A stretch of 27,163 bases of DNA from an uncultured Lachnospiraceae bacterium. GTDB taxonomy: Bacteria; Bacillota; Clostridia; Lachnospirales; Lachnospiraceae. Within the stretch, counting starts at the first letter, position 1. Every line of letters starts with the position of its first letter. Positions 7,597 through 16,223 of this stretch are shown piece after piece. The notes under the pieces were generated by a model. The model was not told the DNA's origin. It worked only from the letters and a program-made list of their open reading frames with translations, and did no database searches. Location: positions 1 through 27,163 of the forward strand of contig CANCYO010000037.1 in NCBI GenBank assembly GCA_947382415.1, in the 5' to 3' direction. A program made the translations under genes and the position numbers.

Positions 7597-8130
7597 TTAT
7601 TGATTTATATAAGGCAACTCCTTATCCTTTTCAGAAAGAATCAGTCCATCTGTGATTGGCCACTCTATATGAAATGCAGGATCATCATATCTATAACCTT
7701 TTGCACATCCCGGTACATAAAATTCAGACATCAAATAAAGAAGTTGGGAATTATCTGTCAGAGTAACATAACCATGAGCACAACCCTTAGGAATATAAAG
7801 CATCATGCCATTATCCTCTGAAAGCTCATATGCACAGTATTTCAGATATGTCTCCGAATCCGGTCTCACATCCACGCACACATCGTATATCTGCCCCTGC
7901 GTACAGGACACCACCTTATCCTCCGCAAAACTGCCATCCTGAAAGTGCAGGCCGCGCAATGTGCCGGTCTCCTTATTTTCACATAGATTCATCTGCTTTA
8001 TTTCCATATCAATGCCTGCTTCCTGAAACTCCCTCTCGCAATATAATCTTGCGAAATACCCCCTTTCGTCTCTGAATGGCTGCCTTTGAATCAAAAAAGC
8101 ACCTTCAATCTCCAACTGAGTTATAATCAT
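7597..8130 (-). CDS. RmlC-like cupin sugar epimerase (second of two)
   Basis: A 177-residue RmlC/RfbC-family protein. Seen are FRDERGYF (19-26), LRGLHFQ with His62 at the catalytic position, VCVDVRPDSETY (Asp87), IPKGCAHGY (113-121), and Tyr132 in LLYLMSEFY at the position of the catalytic Tyr. The start at 8130 is chosen because AGGAG lies eight bases upstream and the family begins near this methionine; the open frame extends to 8172 and would overlap rfbF. It sits between rfbF and the C-methyltransferase. In mycarose-type pathways a C-methyltransferase works with an epimerase of this family, so this copy may invert C-5 (or C-3) of the methylated intermediate, while the copy at 3450-4013 serves another step. 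That division is inference. Confidence 0.85.
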   Translation of the reverse strand: MIITQLEIEGAFLIQRQPFRDERGYFARLYCEREFQEAGIDMEIKQMNLCENKETGTLRGLHFQDGSFAEDKVVSCTQGQIYDVCVDVRPDSETYLKYCAYELSEDNGMMLYIPKGCAHGYVTLTDNSQLLYLMSEFYVPGCAKGYRYDDPAFHIEWPITDGLILSEKDKELPYINQ

Positions 8131-8138
8131 AATTTGTT

Positions 8139-8143
8139 CTCCT
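8139..8143 (-). promoter_or_regulatory. Ribosome binding site fixing the start of the second epimerase
   Basis: AGGAG on the minus strand, eight bases before the ATG at 8130 and downstream of the rfbF stop. It favours the 177-residue reading over the longer frame from 8172. Confidence 0.65.
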
Positions 8144-8153
8144 GTCTTTCGGG

Positions 8154-8933
8154 CTATTCCCAGGTTTTCCATGGTGCATTACCTGAATTCCATAACTTTT
8201 CTACCCTCTCTTTATCACGCAATGTATCCATACACTGCCAAAATCCACCATGCTTAAAACAAGACAGATTTCCCTCTGCGGCAAGTCTTTCCATAGGTTC
8301 CCGCTCTAAAACCGTATCATCATCGTCAATATAATCCAATACTTTTGGCTCACATACCAAGAAACCGCCATTAATCCATCCATTATCAATCTTGCTTTTT
8401 TCACGAAATGCAATGACACCATCATCTCCGTCCATATCCATAACTCCAAATCGGCCTTCCGGCAGCACCCCCGTCAGTGTCATTAACTTGCCCTGCTTCT
8501 TGTGAAAAGCGACTAACTGATCAATATTCACATTCGCTACACCGTCTCCGTATGTCACCATGAAAGGGGCATCATCTAAATACTTCTTAACGCGTTTGAT
8601 CCGCCCTCCTGTCATGGTATTCAAACCGGTGTCCACAACCGTCACTTTCCACGGTTCTGTATAGCTATCATGGACAATCACATCGTGGCACCCTGTTGTA
8701 AAATCATAGGTAATATCACTTTTATGTAGAAAATAATTTGCGAAATACTCTTTTATCACATACTGCTTATATCCTGCACAGATAATAAAGTCATTGTACC
8801 CATAACGTGAATATCCCTTCATTATGTGCCAAAGAATGGGCATTCCGCCAATCTCAATCATAGGCTTGGGTTTCAGATGGCTCTCCTCGGAAATTCTCGT
8901 ACCAAAACCACCTGCCAGAATAATCACTTTCAT
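8154..8933 (-). CDS. rfbF: Glucose-1-phosphate cytidylyltransferase
   Basis: A 259-residue nucleotidyltransferase that joins CTP and glucose-1-phosphate to make CDP-glucose, the entry point of the pathway. The N-terminus holds LAGGFGTR (6-13) and KPKPMIEIGG (21-30), the nucleotide- and metal-binding motifs. The RfbF-specific stretches CAGYKQYVIKEYF, VTYGDGVANVN, INGGFLV and the C-terminal region with KHGGFWQCMDTLRD are all recognisable. The length matches the family. A strong AAGGAGGCG ribosome site precedes the ATG. It is the first of seven consecutive CDP-sugar genes and follows the last glycosyltransferase after 60 bases, where no convincing promoter was seen, so it is probably transcribed with the upstream genes. 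Confidence 0.95.
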   Translation of the reverse strand: MKVIILAGGFGTRISEESHLKPKPMIEIGGMPILWHIMKGYSRYGYNDFIICAGYKQYVIKEYFANYFLHKSDITYDFTTGCHDVIVHDSYTEPWKVTVVDTGLNTMTGGRIKRVKKYLDDAPFMVTYGDGVANVNIDQLVAFHKKQGKLMTLTGVLPEGRFGVMDMDGDDGVIAFREKSKIDNGWINGGFLVCEPKVLDYIDDDDTVLEREPMERLAAEGNLSCFKHGGFWQCMDTLRDKERVEKLWNSGNAPWKTWE

Positions 8934-8993
8934 GTATATTCGCCTCCTTATTTCTCCTTGGTTAATACCTGTATGATTAGTATTTTATTTCAG

Positions 8994-10061
8994 TCAGGTC
9001 ACAACATACTGCCAATTATCTGACCATTTGTCTTTGAATTTTTGCAGATTCTGTCTGATTATCTCATTTTCTTTCACTGCAGTCACTTCGCCATAATGTA
9101 CATATGGCGTTTCAGCATTCATAACTACCTTGTATCCAAGCTTCCTCATTGTGCAATATAAGTCAAGATCCTCCCACCATGCAGGCATATATCTCTCATC
9201 ATATCCACCAATTGCCGCCCACACATCAGACCGAAAACATATACATGCCGGAGATACATATCCTACGACACAGTTTCCATTTAATTTCTCATTATCAATA
9301 AGCTGTACCGCATCATCTACAGAAGCGCCATACTTCAGAGTTTCTAAATCCCATTCATAGCAGCTTCCTCCTACCACTCCGGTTAATTGATCCCTCTCAA
9401 AAATCTCCACCCACGAATCAAGCCAGTAATCGCTGATGATCTTCACATCATTTGACAATAAGACCGTGTATTTTCCCTTCGCAGCCTTTGCCGTTTCATT
9501 ACAATTTCTCAGATATCCTATATTTTCCTTGTAATGTACCACTGTAATATTCTCAACATACTGCTCTATGTCTTTTGTCTCATCCTCAGAAGCATTATCT
9601 CCTACAATCACCTCATACTCAACATTGGTTTTGGTACTTAATATCGACTTAAGACATTCGTATGTATATCTCCATTCGTTATAAGCAGTCAAGACAATCG
9701 ACACTGTCGGACTGACGCAACGGGGAAATACCAACTTATTATAACTTTCATGCAATTTTAAAAACAATTCCTTATACGGTATGATTGTTTCGATTCCCAA
9801 GTCATTGAGCTGGCGCACAATCTCTTTAACATACACTGTGGCAACCACTACAATAGGATCAATATCCTGTATTGCATTCGCCGGCAACACCTTATAATTA
9901 TGAAATATTTCCAATTGCTTTTTTACATCATTATCACACACCGCATGAATCGTAATATCATTGTCCTTTAAAATTTCAACTACTCTGCCTCCTAACTCCC
10001 CTGCGCCAAAGACAACAATCTTTCTGCCTGAATCACATGCCCTCTTCAAAGTAAACAGCAT
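8994..10061 (-). CDS. GT2 glycosyltransferase with an N-terminal Rossmann-like module
   Basis: 355 residues in two parts. Residues 1 to about 100 form a Rossmann-like unit beginning KIVVFGAGELGG (GAG at 19-21), ending near the PYKEL motif. From about 118 there is a GT-A family 2 glycosyltransferase: VSIVLTAYNEW, GDNASEDET, LLSNDVKI (metal site with Asn204-Asp205 instead of Asp-x-Asp) and the acceptor/catalytic WWEDLDLY (Glu297, Asp298). No membrane segment was seen, so it should be cytoplasmic. The start at 10061 is fixed by a perfect AGGAGG six bases upstream; an upstream in-frame GTG at 10109 would overlap the previous gene and has no such site. The donor sugar is unknown; the adjacent CDP-sugar genes make their product a reasonable candidate. 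Confidence 0.86.
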   Translation of the reverse strand: MLFTLKRACDSGRKIVVFGAGELGGRVVEILKDNDITIHAVCDNDVKKQLEIFHNYKVLPANAIQDIDPIVVVATVYVKEIVRQLNDLGIETIIPYKELFLKLHESYNKLVFPRCVSPTVSIVLTAYNEWRYTYECLKSILSTKTNVEYEVIVGDNASEDETKDIEQYVENITVVHYKENIGYLRNCNETAKAAKGKYTVLLSNDVKIISDYWLDSWVEIFERDQLTGVVGGSCYEWDLETLKYGASVDDAVQLIDNEKLNGNCVVGYVSPACICFRSDVWAAIGGYDERYMPAWWEDLDLYCTMRKLGYKVVMNAETPYVHYGEVTAVKENEIIRQNLQKFKDKWSDNWQYVVT

Positions 10062-10067
10062 TTCTAT

Positions 10068-10073
10068 CCTCCT
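10068..10073 (-). promoter_or_regulatory. Perfect Shine-Dalgarno site fixing the GT2 start
   Basis: AGGAGG on the minus strand, six bases before the ATG at 10061. It rules against the GTG start 48 bases further upstream. Confidence 0.85.
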
Positions 10074-10092
10074 GATTCCACGAAATGATATA

Positions 10093-11409
10093 TCAATAGC
10101 ACTCCGCACTTATATTGAATACATGTCTTCTCTCTACACCCCGCTCCAAAAAAGGAATCACACAAAAAGCTGTCGGATAACGCAGACTGACAACAATATA
10201 ACAGTTTGTTAAGTCCACCTCATCAAGCTCCCGAACCGGCAAGCCCATCCTGCTCTGAATTTTTTTAGCCTCCTTATCCAAGAAACCGCATACAGAGACT
10301 TTATATTCTGCCATGCATTCTGCCAAGATTTCTCCACCCAATCCGGCTCCGTATATCCAAAGATCTCTTCCCGCAGATGAGTTTTTTATTTTGTCCATAT
10401 TCTGACAACACAATTCTTTGAACTCAACCTTCTCAGCTTCAAATTCTCTTTCAAAAAGCTCATCCACTTCCTCGTCTGACGCATATGCAAACCTTTCCAT
10501 CCTGTCACCATGTCTGACGCATCTGTCCCATTTACCGTCCTCTTTGTATTTTTTGCAGGTTTCAGGAGTCAAATCTCCGCTTTTTCTGGCAAACCGACAG
10601 GCAATAGCGGTATCAAGCGGAACCCATTTCCAAACTTCTTTCAATATAATATCAGTTTCCTTATATTTAGCGGACAATGCATCCAACAGATCACACATAT
10701 CTCCAATCCAAAAACTATAATACTTCTTTGCCCAGCAGAAAACCTTTTTATCCGGTTTAATCGGTATAGACGGAGTAGCGCAAAAGACCGCTTTATAATC
10801 CTTTTCAGCATATGCTTCAAGAAAATATCCCAGCCAGGAAAACCCTTCGTTATGCTCGTACTTGGAATCACACTCGGCTCTAAATGACTCCGAAGTTTTT
10901 AACGGTTCAAATATCGACGTTTTAATGATTGATGCGCCTGCACAAGTCATTGAAACAAAACATTCTCTCGCCAGATCATGTCTGTCTGTATAAATTTTCC
11001 CGTCGTTCTCCTCATTGCCCTGAATACATAACACCGCATAATCTATATCACGCTTCAGATGCGGGAACAATTTCTCGTCCAGTATATCAAGATCATAGCA
11101 TAAAGAATCCCCTGTCACCCATACATACTTTGACGGAGAATTCATCAACGGAAGCATTGGCTTATAAGTGTATGTAAACATCGTAGCATTGTCCACATAG
11201 TAATATTCTATATCTGTATCATTCCTCTCAGACTTAAAGTCAGCAATATACTGTTTTGTATCATCGTTCTCACTGCTGTCATAAATACTGAAATGAATAT
11301 TTCTCTGACGCATCTGTTCATAACAGCGATCCAGCCATTCCGCCACAAAATCACATCTATTAGCCGTGATCATTGCTATTTCTAATTCGCCGTCCTCAAA
11401 TGTTATCAT
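10093..11409 (-). CDS. Putative GT-A-like glycosyltransferase with a C-terminal Rossmann-like module
   Basis: 438 residues. The first ~250 look like a GT2-type transferase: AMITANRCDFVAEWLDRC at the N-terminus (nucleotide-binding strand), YVWVTGDS at about 95-102 (a GDS metal-site variant), and CAGASIIKTSIF further on, where GT2 enzymes have a donor/acceptor loop. The C-terminal ~92 residues (from about 347) form a separate unit starting DLWIYGAGLGGEIL. A helical Glu/Lys-rich linker with several Cys lies between them. The catalytic motifs are weaker than in the neighbouring GT2, so the transferase assignment rests partly on fold-level resemblance and context. The ribosome site (GGGAG) is about ten bases from the ATG, a longer gap than usual; an internal ATG 36 bases downstream is an alternative. 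Confidence 0.7.
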   Translation of the reverse strand: MITFEDGELEIAMITANRCDFVAEWLDRCYEQMRQRNIHFSIYDSSENDDTKQYIADFKSERNDTDIEYYYVDNATMFTYTYKPMLPLMNSPSKYVWVTGDSLCYDLDILDEKLFPHLKRDIDYAVLCIQGNEENDGKIYTDRHDLARECFVSMTCAGASIIKTSIFEPLKTSESFRAECDSKYEHNEGFSWLGYFLEAYAEKDYKAVFCATPSIPIKPDKKVFCWAKKYYSFWIGDMCDLLDALSAKYKETDIILKEVWKWVPLDTAIACRFARKSGDLTPETCKKYKEDGKWDRCVRHGDRMERFAYASDEEVDELFEREFEAEKVEFKELCCQNMDKIKNSSAGRDLWIYGAGLGGEILAECMAEYKVSVCGFLDKEAKKIQSRMGLPVRELDEVDLTNCYIVVSLRYPTAFCVIPFLERGVERRHVFNISAECY

Positions 11410-11462
11410 ATCACATATTCTCCCGTTTTAATTAAACTCTACACACAATTAACCTTTTTCCG

Positions 11463-13307
11463 TCACTCCAACAATAAATAATCATGTATATCAGCCTGTC
11501 TCAACTTATTTTCAATAATAAGATTATTCTTTTTTCCCACCGCTACGATAATACTGCAATTAGTGTGCCGTATTTTATCAATACACATCACTTCGTAGCC
11601 GCACAGGTTTCTGACATTTCCATTTGTATCGCTGACAACTATCCCGTCCGGTTTTCTCATTTCCTCCATAATTTTAACCATTCTGCATGCCAACTGCCCG
11701 GCACCATAAATATATACATACTCTTTATTTCTGACAAATTCAGTAATTCTTCGCATATAAACCGTGTCGCGCATCTGCTCTATATCCATATCACTATTCC
11801 CATCTCTGCGAGATGTAAAATACGACATACCACAAAAATCTCTGAGCAGCCCCTGCAAATTTGCCAACTGACACGCTGCATATTCCTGATTGATCAAAAC
11901 TTTCGTATAATATCCCTTCTGCTGCGCAAGCAAAGGCATCAACTGCATCACAGTACCTGTACTATCTTCTCTCAGCTCATCTACTATCTTATCATTTAGA
12001 ATATTGCTTCTACACCAGAACGCATGAATCGCATGAATCGGTGCCTCTTGCTTCATCGGTACCCTGACGTCATACCTCTTTATAAAATCCTCAGCCAAAT
12101 CAGCATTCTGCCACTCTTTCATGACTGAGCGTTTAATCTTTCCAAATGTACTTATTGGAGGTACCAGCACTCCAAGTCTGGTATCTTGTTCAAATAATTC
12201 CACTATAGATGACACATACGCCCTGTCCGCAAACATATTCTGCACGACACAATCCACTTCGGCACAATACAATCTATACGGTTCCATATAATTTGCTTCC
12301 ACTGACACATAAAAAGTATACTTCGCGCTGTCATCAGTAATCACATCAACAATGGGAACAATATGACTGGCAATAATGCCATGATAATCAATAACCCGAA
12401 CCGCACAACATTCCGTTAAATCACTCTTATGGCCTGCCTCCAACAACTCATACAATTGGGCGCCCTCAATCACATCTCCAATAGGATATGCTCTGAGTAT
12501 GTGCTGCCACATCAAATCGCAGTCATAATCTGTATGTTTTCTTATATAAGATATTGCCTGCCTTAAATCGGACTTGTCTGTAAATCTCCCGTCTATAGCA
12601 TCACCCGTAAAGAGTTTTCTTTTCAACACAGGGCAGCCCTTTTCCTTTATAAGCTTATAGATGCAATAATGATAAGGGCTAAGATTAATCTTCGGATACT
12701 CTGTCACAAGCTCATCCGTATGACAGTAAACATCCCATTTATAGCCTTTGTCAGAAAAATACCTGGTAAATGCAAACTCATAATTAATAATAGCACTTCT
12801 AAAATCAGTAATCCTTTCCGGTATCTCTCTCCAATAACCTTTAAAATCCTGACTATGAAGCATATTTTTTCGCACCACATAGAAGTATAACTGAATATGC
12901 TCCGGATATATCTCGTCTCCGCCGTCAAAATCAGCTTCACCTCTTTCTGTAATTCCCCAAAAATCAAGCTCCTGATTCTGATCCATTTTGGAAAACATTT
13001 CTTCCAGCGGGTAAAACGGTCCAAATATTGAATCATTAAGAAATATTATCTCGTCATATCGTTCCAGCTCATTTTCCACACTTAAATTGTCTAAAACATA
13101 CGCGAAGGCTCCCGCATCATACCCAATATCTTCGCGTTCATAGATACGATCTGCCATTGAAAGCTTTTCCTTCTCACTCTGGGGCAAATCAATATTGCTT
13201 ACCACGATCAAATCATCTGCTACACTTCGCAGCTTTCCAGCAAAATATGTAATATAATCATCAATTCTGCCACCTTTATCATATATGGCATATATGGCTA
13301 AACGCAT
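11463..13307 (-). CDS. RgpF-like (rhamnan synthesis protein F family) glycosyltransferase with C-terminal Rossmann-like module
   Basis: 614 residues. The N-terminal half matches the RgpF family (PF05045 type): YDKGGRIDDYI near the start, GYDAGAF (62-68), FLNDSIFGPFYP (89-100) and DFWGIT (115-120). A second domain follows with AFWCR at 429-433 and LLAQQKGYYTKVLINQEYAA just after it. The last ~85 residues form the module starting YVYIYGAGQLACRM (GAG 535-537). The longer open frame begins at a TTG at 13331. The ATG at 13307 is preferred because GAGGAG lies ten bases upstream and the conserved domain starts immediately. It follows its paralogue (13315-15309) after seven bases. RgpF proteins add sugars to rhamnose-type polymers, but the sugar transferred here is unknown. 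Confidence 0.82.
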   Translation of the reverse strand: MRLAIYAIYDKGGRIDDYITYFAGKLRSVADDLIVVSNIDLPQSEKEKLSMADRIYEREDIGYDAGAFAYVLDNLSVENELERYDEIIFLNDSIFGPFYPLEEMFSKMDQNQELDFWGITERGEADFDGGDEIYPEHIQLYFYVVRKNMLHSQDFKGYWREIPERITDFRSAIINYEFAFTRYFSDKGYKWDVYCHTDELVTEYPKINLSPYHYCIYKLIKEKGCPVLKRKLFTGDAIDGRFTDKSDLRQAISYIRKHTDYDCDLMWQHILRAYPIGDVIEGAQLYELLEAGHKSDLTECCAVRVIDYHGIIASHIVPIVDVITDDSAKYTFYVSVEANYMEPYRLYCAEVDCVVQNMFADRAYVSSIVELFEQDTRLGVLVPPISTFGKIKRSVMKEWQNADLAEDFIKRYDVRVPMKQEAPIHAIHAFWCRSNILNDKIVDELREDSTGTVMQLMPLLAQQKGYYTKVLINQEYAACQLANLQGLLRDFCGMSYFTSRRDGNSDMDIEQMRDTVYMRRITEFVRNKEYVYIYGAGQLACRMVKIMEEMRKPDGIVVSDTNGNVRNLCGYEVMCIDKIRHTNCSIIVAVGKKNNLIIENKLRQADIHDYLLLE

Positions 13308-13314
13308 ATCCGCT

Positions 13315-15309
13315 TTACTCCTCATATACAATATACTCGCTCATGTCTCTATCCTTTAATAATCTCTCAACCTCTTCCACATGCGCCCGGGATAGAGCAA
13401 TCACAATTCCAGTATTCGGTTTCTTCTCCAACTCCGATAGTGTATAAACCTTCTTTCCCCCAAAACAGGTATCCACTTTTTTATCGGAGACGATAAATCC
13501 CTGTACTTCTATGCCCTTTGCCTGCATATAAAGAAGGCATGCATAACCTATCTCTCCGCCTCCGTATATATATATCCCTTTATAACGGCGACAGAAATCT
13601 ATTAATTTGGAATTTACGGACTTTATATTTTTAAATTCCTGTACTCCTCTGTCTCTATGAAGATTCCTCGCCAGTCTGCTCAACATATAGCAACAATTAC
13701 TGATATACCAAGATGCGTACTCTTCTGTCATCACCGCTCCGCTGTAATATCCCTGGCTCTGAGCAATATATGGATATATTTTCTCTAATATTGATCCGAT
13801 CAAACCTATATCATCAGTCGGCTGCAGTTTTAGATGCCTATACCAGTTTTCATTCTCAAATAACGGTTTCAGTGCATCTGTTCTACACCAAAATGCATTC
13901 CCATACGAAAATGGCAGTTTATGCTCGTTTACATTACAGTTAAGCTCTAATACATCGCACATCTGCACAATATAGTTACTACATAGTTTGTCTGATACAG
14001 CGCCAAATCTATATTCTGTATGTAAGTCCGGCGGGGACAGAAAGCCTAATCTTTTCTCCCTTTCAAACGTATCCAGTATGTTGTTGATATAAAATTCATT
14101 AGCGACAAGATTTCCCCATATCTGATCTGAGTAGGGTTCATTCCTCTTACTGTTGTTTATAACACACAGATACTCATACTGTCCAATCTCAGATAACTCC
14201 GCTATATTCATATCGGTCAAATGCATATATTTTTTTACCTTTAAACGGTGCTTATCCCCCAGAGTTTTTAGACGTTCAAGATTTGCTTCCCGATGCGCGC
14301 ATATGACCACATCTATATATTCAGGTAATCCCCCAATATATGAAGCATATTTATCTATGGACTCTGACTCTAAACAAATGACAACACATAACACCCGCTT
14401 GGAATGAAATTCCTGAGTCATGTATTTCGTTGACAGACAAAAATCCAAATGCAATGACGTTCTTATATCATTTATATCATATCTTCTGATTAAATGTTTC
14501 CATATTAAATCTATATCATACTCCGTATTTTCACTGATGTATGCCAATGTCCTAGCAGCCGTTTCACCCATATTTGATGCGAGTACCAGTTCATGGGGAA
14601 AGGAAAAAACTTTCTTTTTTATCAAGGGGCATCTGTATTCAGATACAAGTCTTAAACTATCCATAAACACATAAGCCTGTGTTTCATTCTCTGATCTACA
14701 AAAACTTTCGCAGTCTATATACGAGCCTGATAAATATCCTAAACTGTTAAAATATGAAGTGAATCTTAATTCAAAATATTCTACTGCTTCAGAATAACAA
14801 CCCGGTATCTGCAAATCTGACCAAAACTTCTTAAATCCTTCACTGTGAAGCATGTCCTGTTTTATAACAACAAAATAAGTCTGTATATGATATGGATACA
14901 TAGCCGTCCCGTAATATGACCTTTTTATAGGTGTCTGTTCCGTAATACCCCAGAAATCAAATCCTTTCTGATCCATTATATCAAACATCTCTGTCAACGG
15001 ATAAACAGGACCATAGCATGAATCGTTTATCAGCATTAATTCTTTATACTGAAAAACATTCTCCCAGCCTAAAAATGTTTCAAGCGTATCTTTGAAAGCT
15101 CCGCTGTCATATCCTCTGTTTTCCCTGACAAAAACAGCATCACAGCAAGAAGCAATTCTATCCAGATATTGCTCCTTCAACATTCCATTTACCGTGATTA
15201 CAAGAGTCCTTGCCAGTTCCTTGATTTTTCCGGCAAAATAGAATATATAATCATCCAAACTACCTTTTTCAGCAACTACCACCAATACTGCCAGGCTATC
15301 TCGTACCAT
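13315..15309 (-). CDS. RgpF-like glycosyltransferase, second copy, with C-terminal Rossmann-like module
   Basis: 664 residues with the same order as the downstream paralogue: GSLDDYI (16-22), GYDSGAF (66-72), INDSCYGPVYP (94-104) and DFWGITE (118-124) in the N-terminal RgpF domain. A middle segment about 50 residues longer than in the paralogue follows, then AFWCR (472-476), YIAQSQGYYSG at about 514-524, and a C-terminal Rossmann-like unit from about 577 with IYIYGGGEIGY. The two are clearly homologous but well diverged, so the duplication is old and they probably make different linkages. An AAGGGAAG purine stretch lies directly before the ATG. A 60-base gap separates it from the truncated copy upstream, with no clear promoter. 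Confidence 0.82.
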   Translation of the reverse strand: MVRDSLAVLVVVAEKGSLDDYIFYFAGKIKELARTLVITVNGMLKEQYLDRIASCCDAVFVRENRGYDSGAFKDTLETFLGWENVFQYKELMLINDSCYGPVYPLTEMFDIMDQKGFDFWGITEQTPIKRSYYGTAMYPYHIQTYFVVIKQDMLHSEGFKKFWSDLQIPGCYSEAVEYFELRFTSYFNSLGYLSGSYIDCESFCRSENETQAYVFMDSLRLVSEYRCPLIKKKVFSFPHELVLASNMGETAARTLAYISENTEYDIDLIWKHLIRRYDINDIRTSLHLDFCLSTKYMTQEFHSKRVLCVVICLESESIDKYASYIGGLPEYIDVVICAHREANLERLKTLGDKHRLKVKKYMHLTDMNIAELSEIGQYEYLCVINNSKRNEPYSDQIWGNLVANEFYINNILDTFEREKRLGFLSPPDLHTEYRFGAVSDKLCSNYIVQMCDVLELNCNVNEHKLPFSYGNAFWCRTDALKPLFENENWYRHLKLQPTDDIGLIGSILEKIYPYIAQSQGYYSGAVMTEEYASWYISNCCYMLSRLARNLHRDRGVQEFKNIKSVNSKLIDFCRRYKGIYIYGGGEIGYACLLYMQAKGIEVQGFIVSDKKVDTCFGGKKVYTLSELEKKPNTGIVIALSRAHVEEVERLLKDRDMSEYIVYEE

Positions 15310-15369
15310 CTTCCCTTTTTCTCTATTACTTTCTAAGTTTCCAGTTTCACCGAGGCAACGCTTACTTTC

Positions 15370-16200
15370 TCAAATTACCTGCCAATATTCATCTGTAAAG
15401 ATACCTTTATCAGCAAGCTCGTTCATCATAAACTGATAATTGCTAACATATAAGGATGCATACTCTGCAGTCATCATAATTCCACAATAATACCCCTGAC
15501 TTTGTGCTGCATATTGAATAAGCCGCTCTATTTCTTTTTTTGATACGTTGCTATCCAAAAGCGGTTCGAATGCTCTTGTCCTGCACCAGAAAGAATTTGC
15601 AAAAATAAATGGCGGTTTGTCCACACTTAAATCAGTTTTAAAAAAGGTAGATAGATATGGAGGCGGAGAGGCCAGAACTCCCAGTAACGGCTCCCTTTCA
15701 AATGTATCAATTACCTGCCCGACATAAGCAGCATTTTTAACTGCATTTTCCCATAATAAATCACAAAGTGAATACTCCACCGTCTGAAAAGTCACATCCT
15801 GGTCCTTTTTTCTATCATATACATAACCAAGGTATTCATATTCCTTCAGTATATCTTTGTATGCTACAAGCAGTGTACTCATCTCACCATCCTTATTCTC
15901 CGATACCACCACTGCAATAGTATGCTCTGATCGCATCTCTAGTTTCTGCTTAATCAAACTCGCAATTTCTTCACTTGCTGCCACAATAAATATATCAATA
16001 TAATTCGGCAATTTTATTATGTATTCCAAGCATTTATTTATCAAATTCCTGGAATTAAAGTAAGCAATCAGAGCAATGCTCTTATTGTACCACTGACAAC
16101 CTTCTCCGTTTGTCTGAAAAACATAATCACGGTGTCGGTCTTTCCGCCAATCTCCCATATCAAAATTTTGGGTCAAATCTAATGTGACGTTCTTATCCAT
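15370..16200 (-). CDS. Truncated RgpF-like protein: C-terminal half only
   Basis: 276 residues that match only the second half of the two RgpF-like neighbours. Shared motifs are IDTFEREPLLGVLASPP, NSFWCRTRAFEPL (FWCR at 204-207) and AAQSQGYYCGIMMTAEYASLYVSN region. The N-terminal GYD-GAF and NDS-GP motifs and the C-terminal Rossmann-like unit are both missing. Residues 1-200 retain a segment also seen in the middle of the 664-residue copy. The open frame can be read from a TTG at 16239 or an ATG at 16227 (ATGA overlap with the previous stop). The ATG at 16200 is preferred because GAGGG lies five bases upstream. The frame is intact, so it may be a functional stand-alone domain or a decaying duplicate. 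Catalysis is doubtful without the N-terminal domain. Confidence 0.68.
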   Translation of the reverse strand: MDKNVTLDLTQNFDMGDWRKDRHRDYVFQTNGEGCQWYNKSIALIAYFNSRNLINKCLEYIIKLPNYIDIFIVAASEEIASLIKQKLEMRSEHTIAVVVSENKDGEMSTLLVAYKDILKEYEYLGYVYDRKKDQDVTFQTVEYSLCDLLWENAVKNAAYVGQVIDTFEREPLLGVLASPPPYLSTFFKTDLSVDKPPFIFANSFWCRTRAFEPLLDSNVSKKEIERLIQYAAQSQGYYCGIMMTAEYASLYVSNYQFMMNELADKGIFTDEYWQVI

Positions 16201-16223
16201 ATATGCCCTCATACAATGAACTA

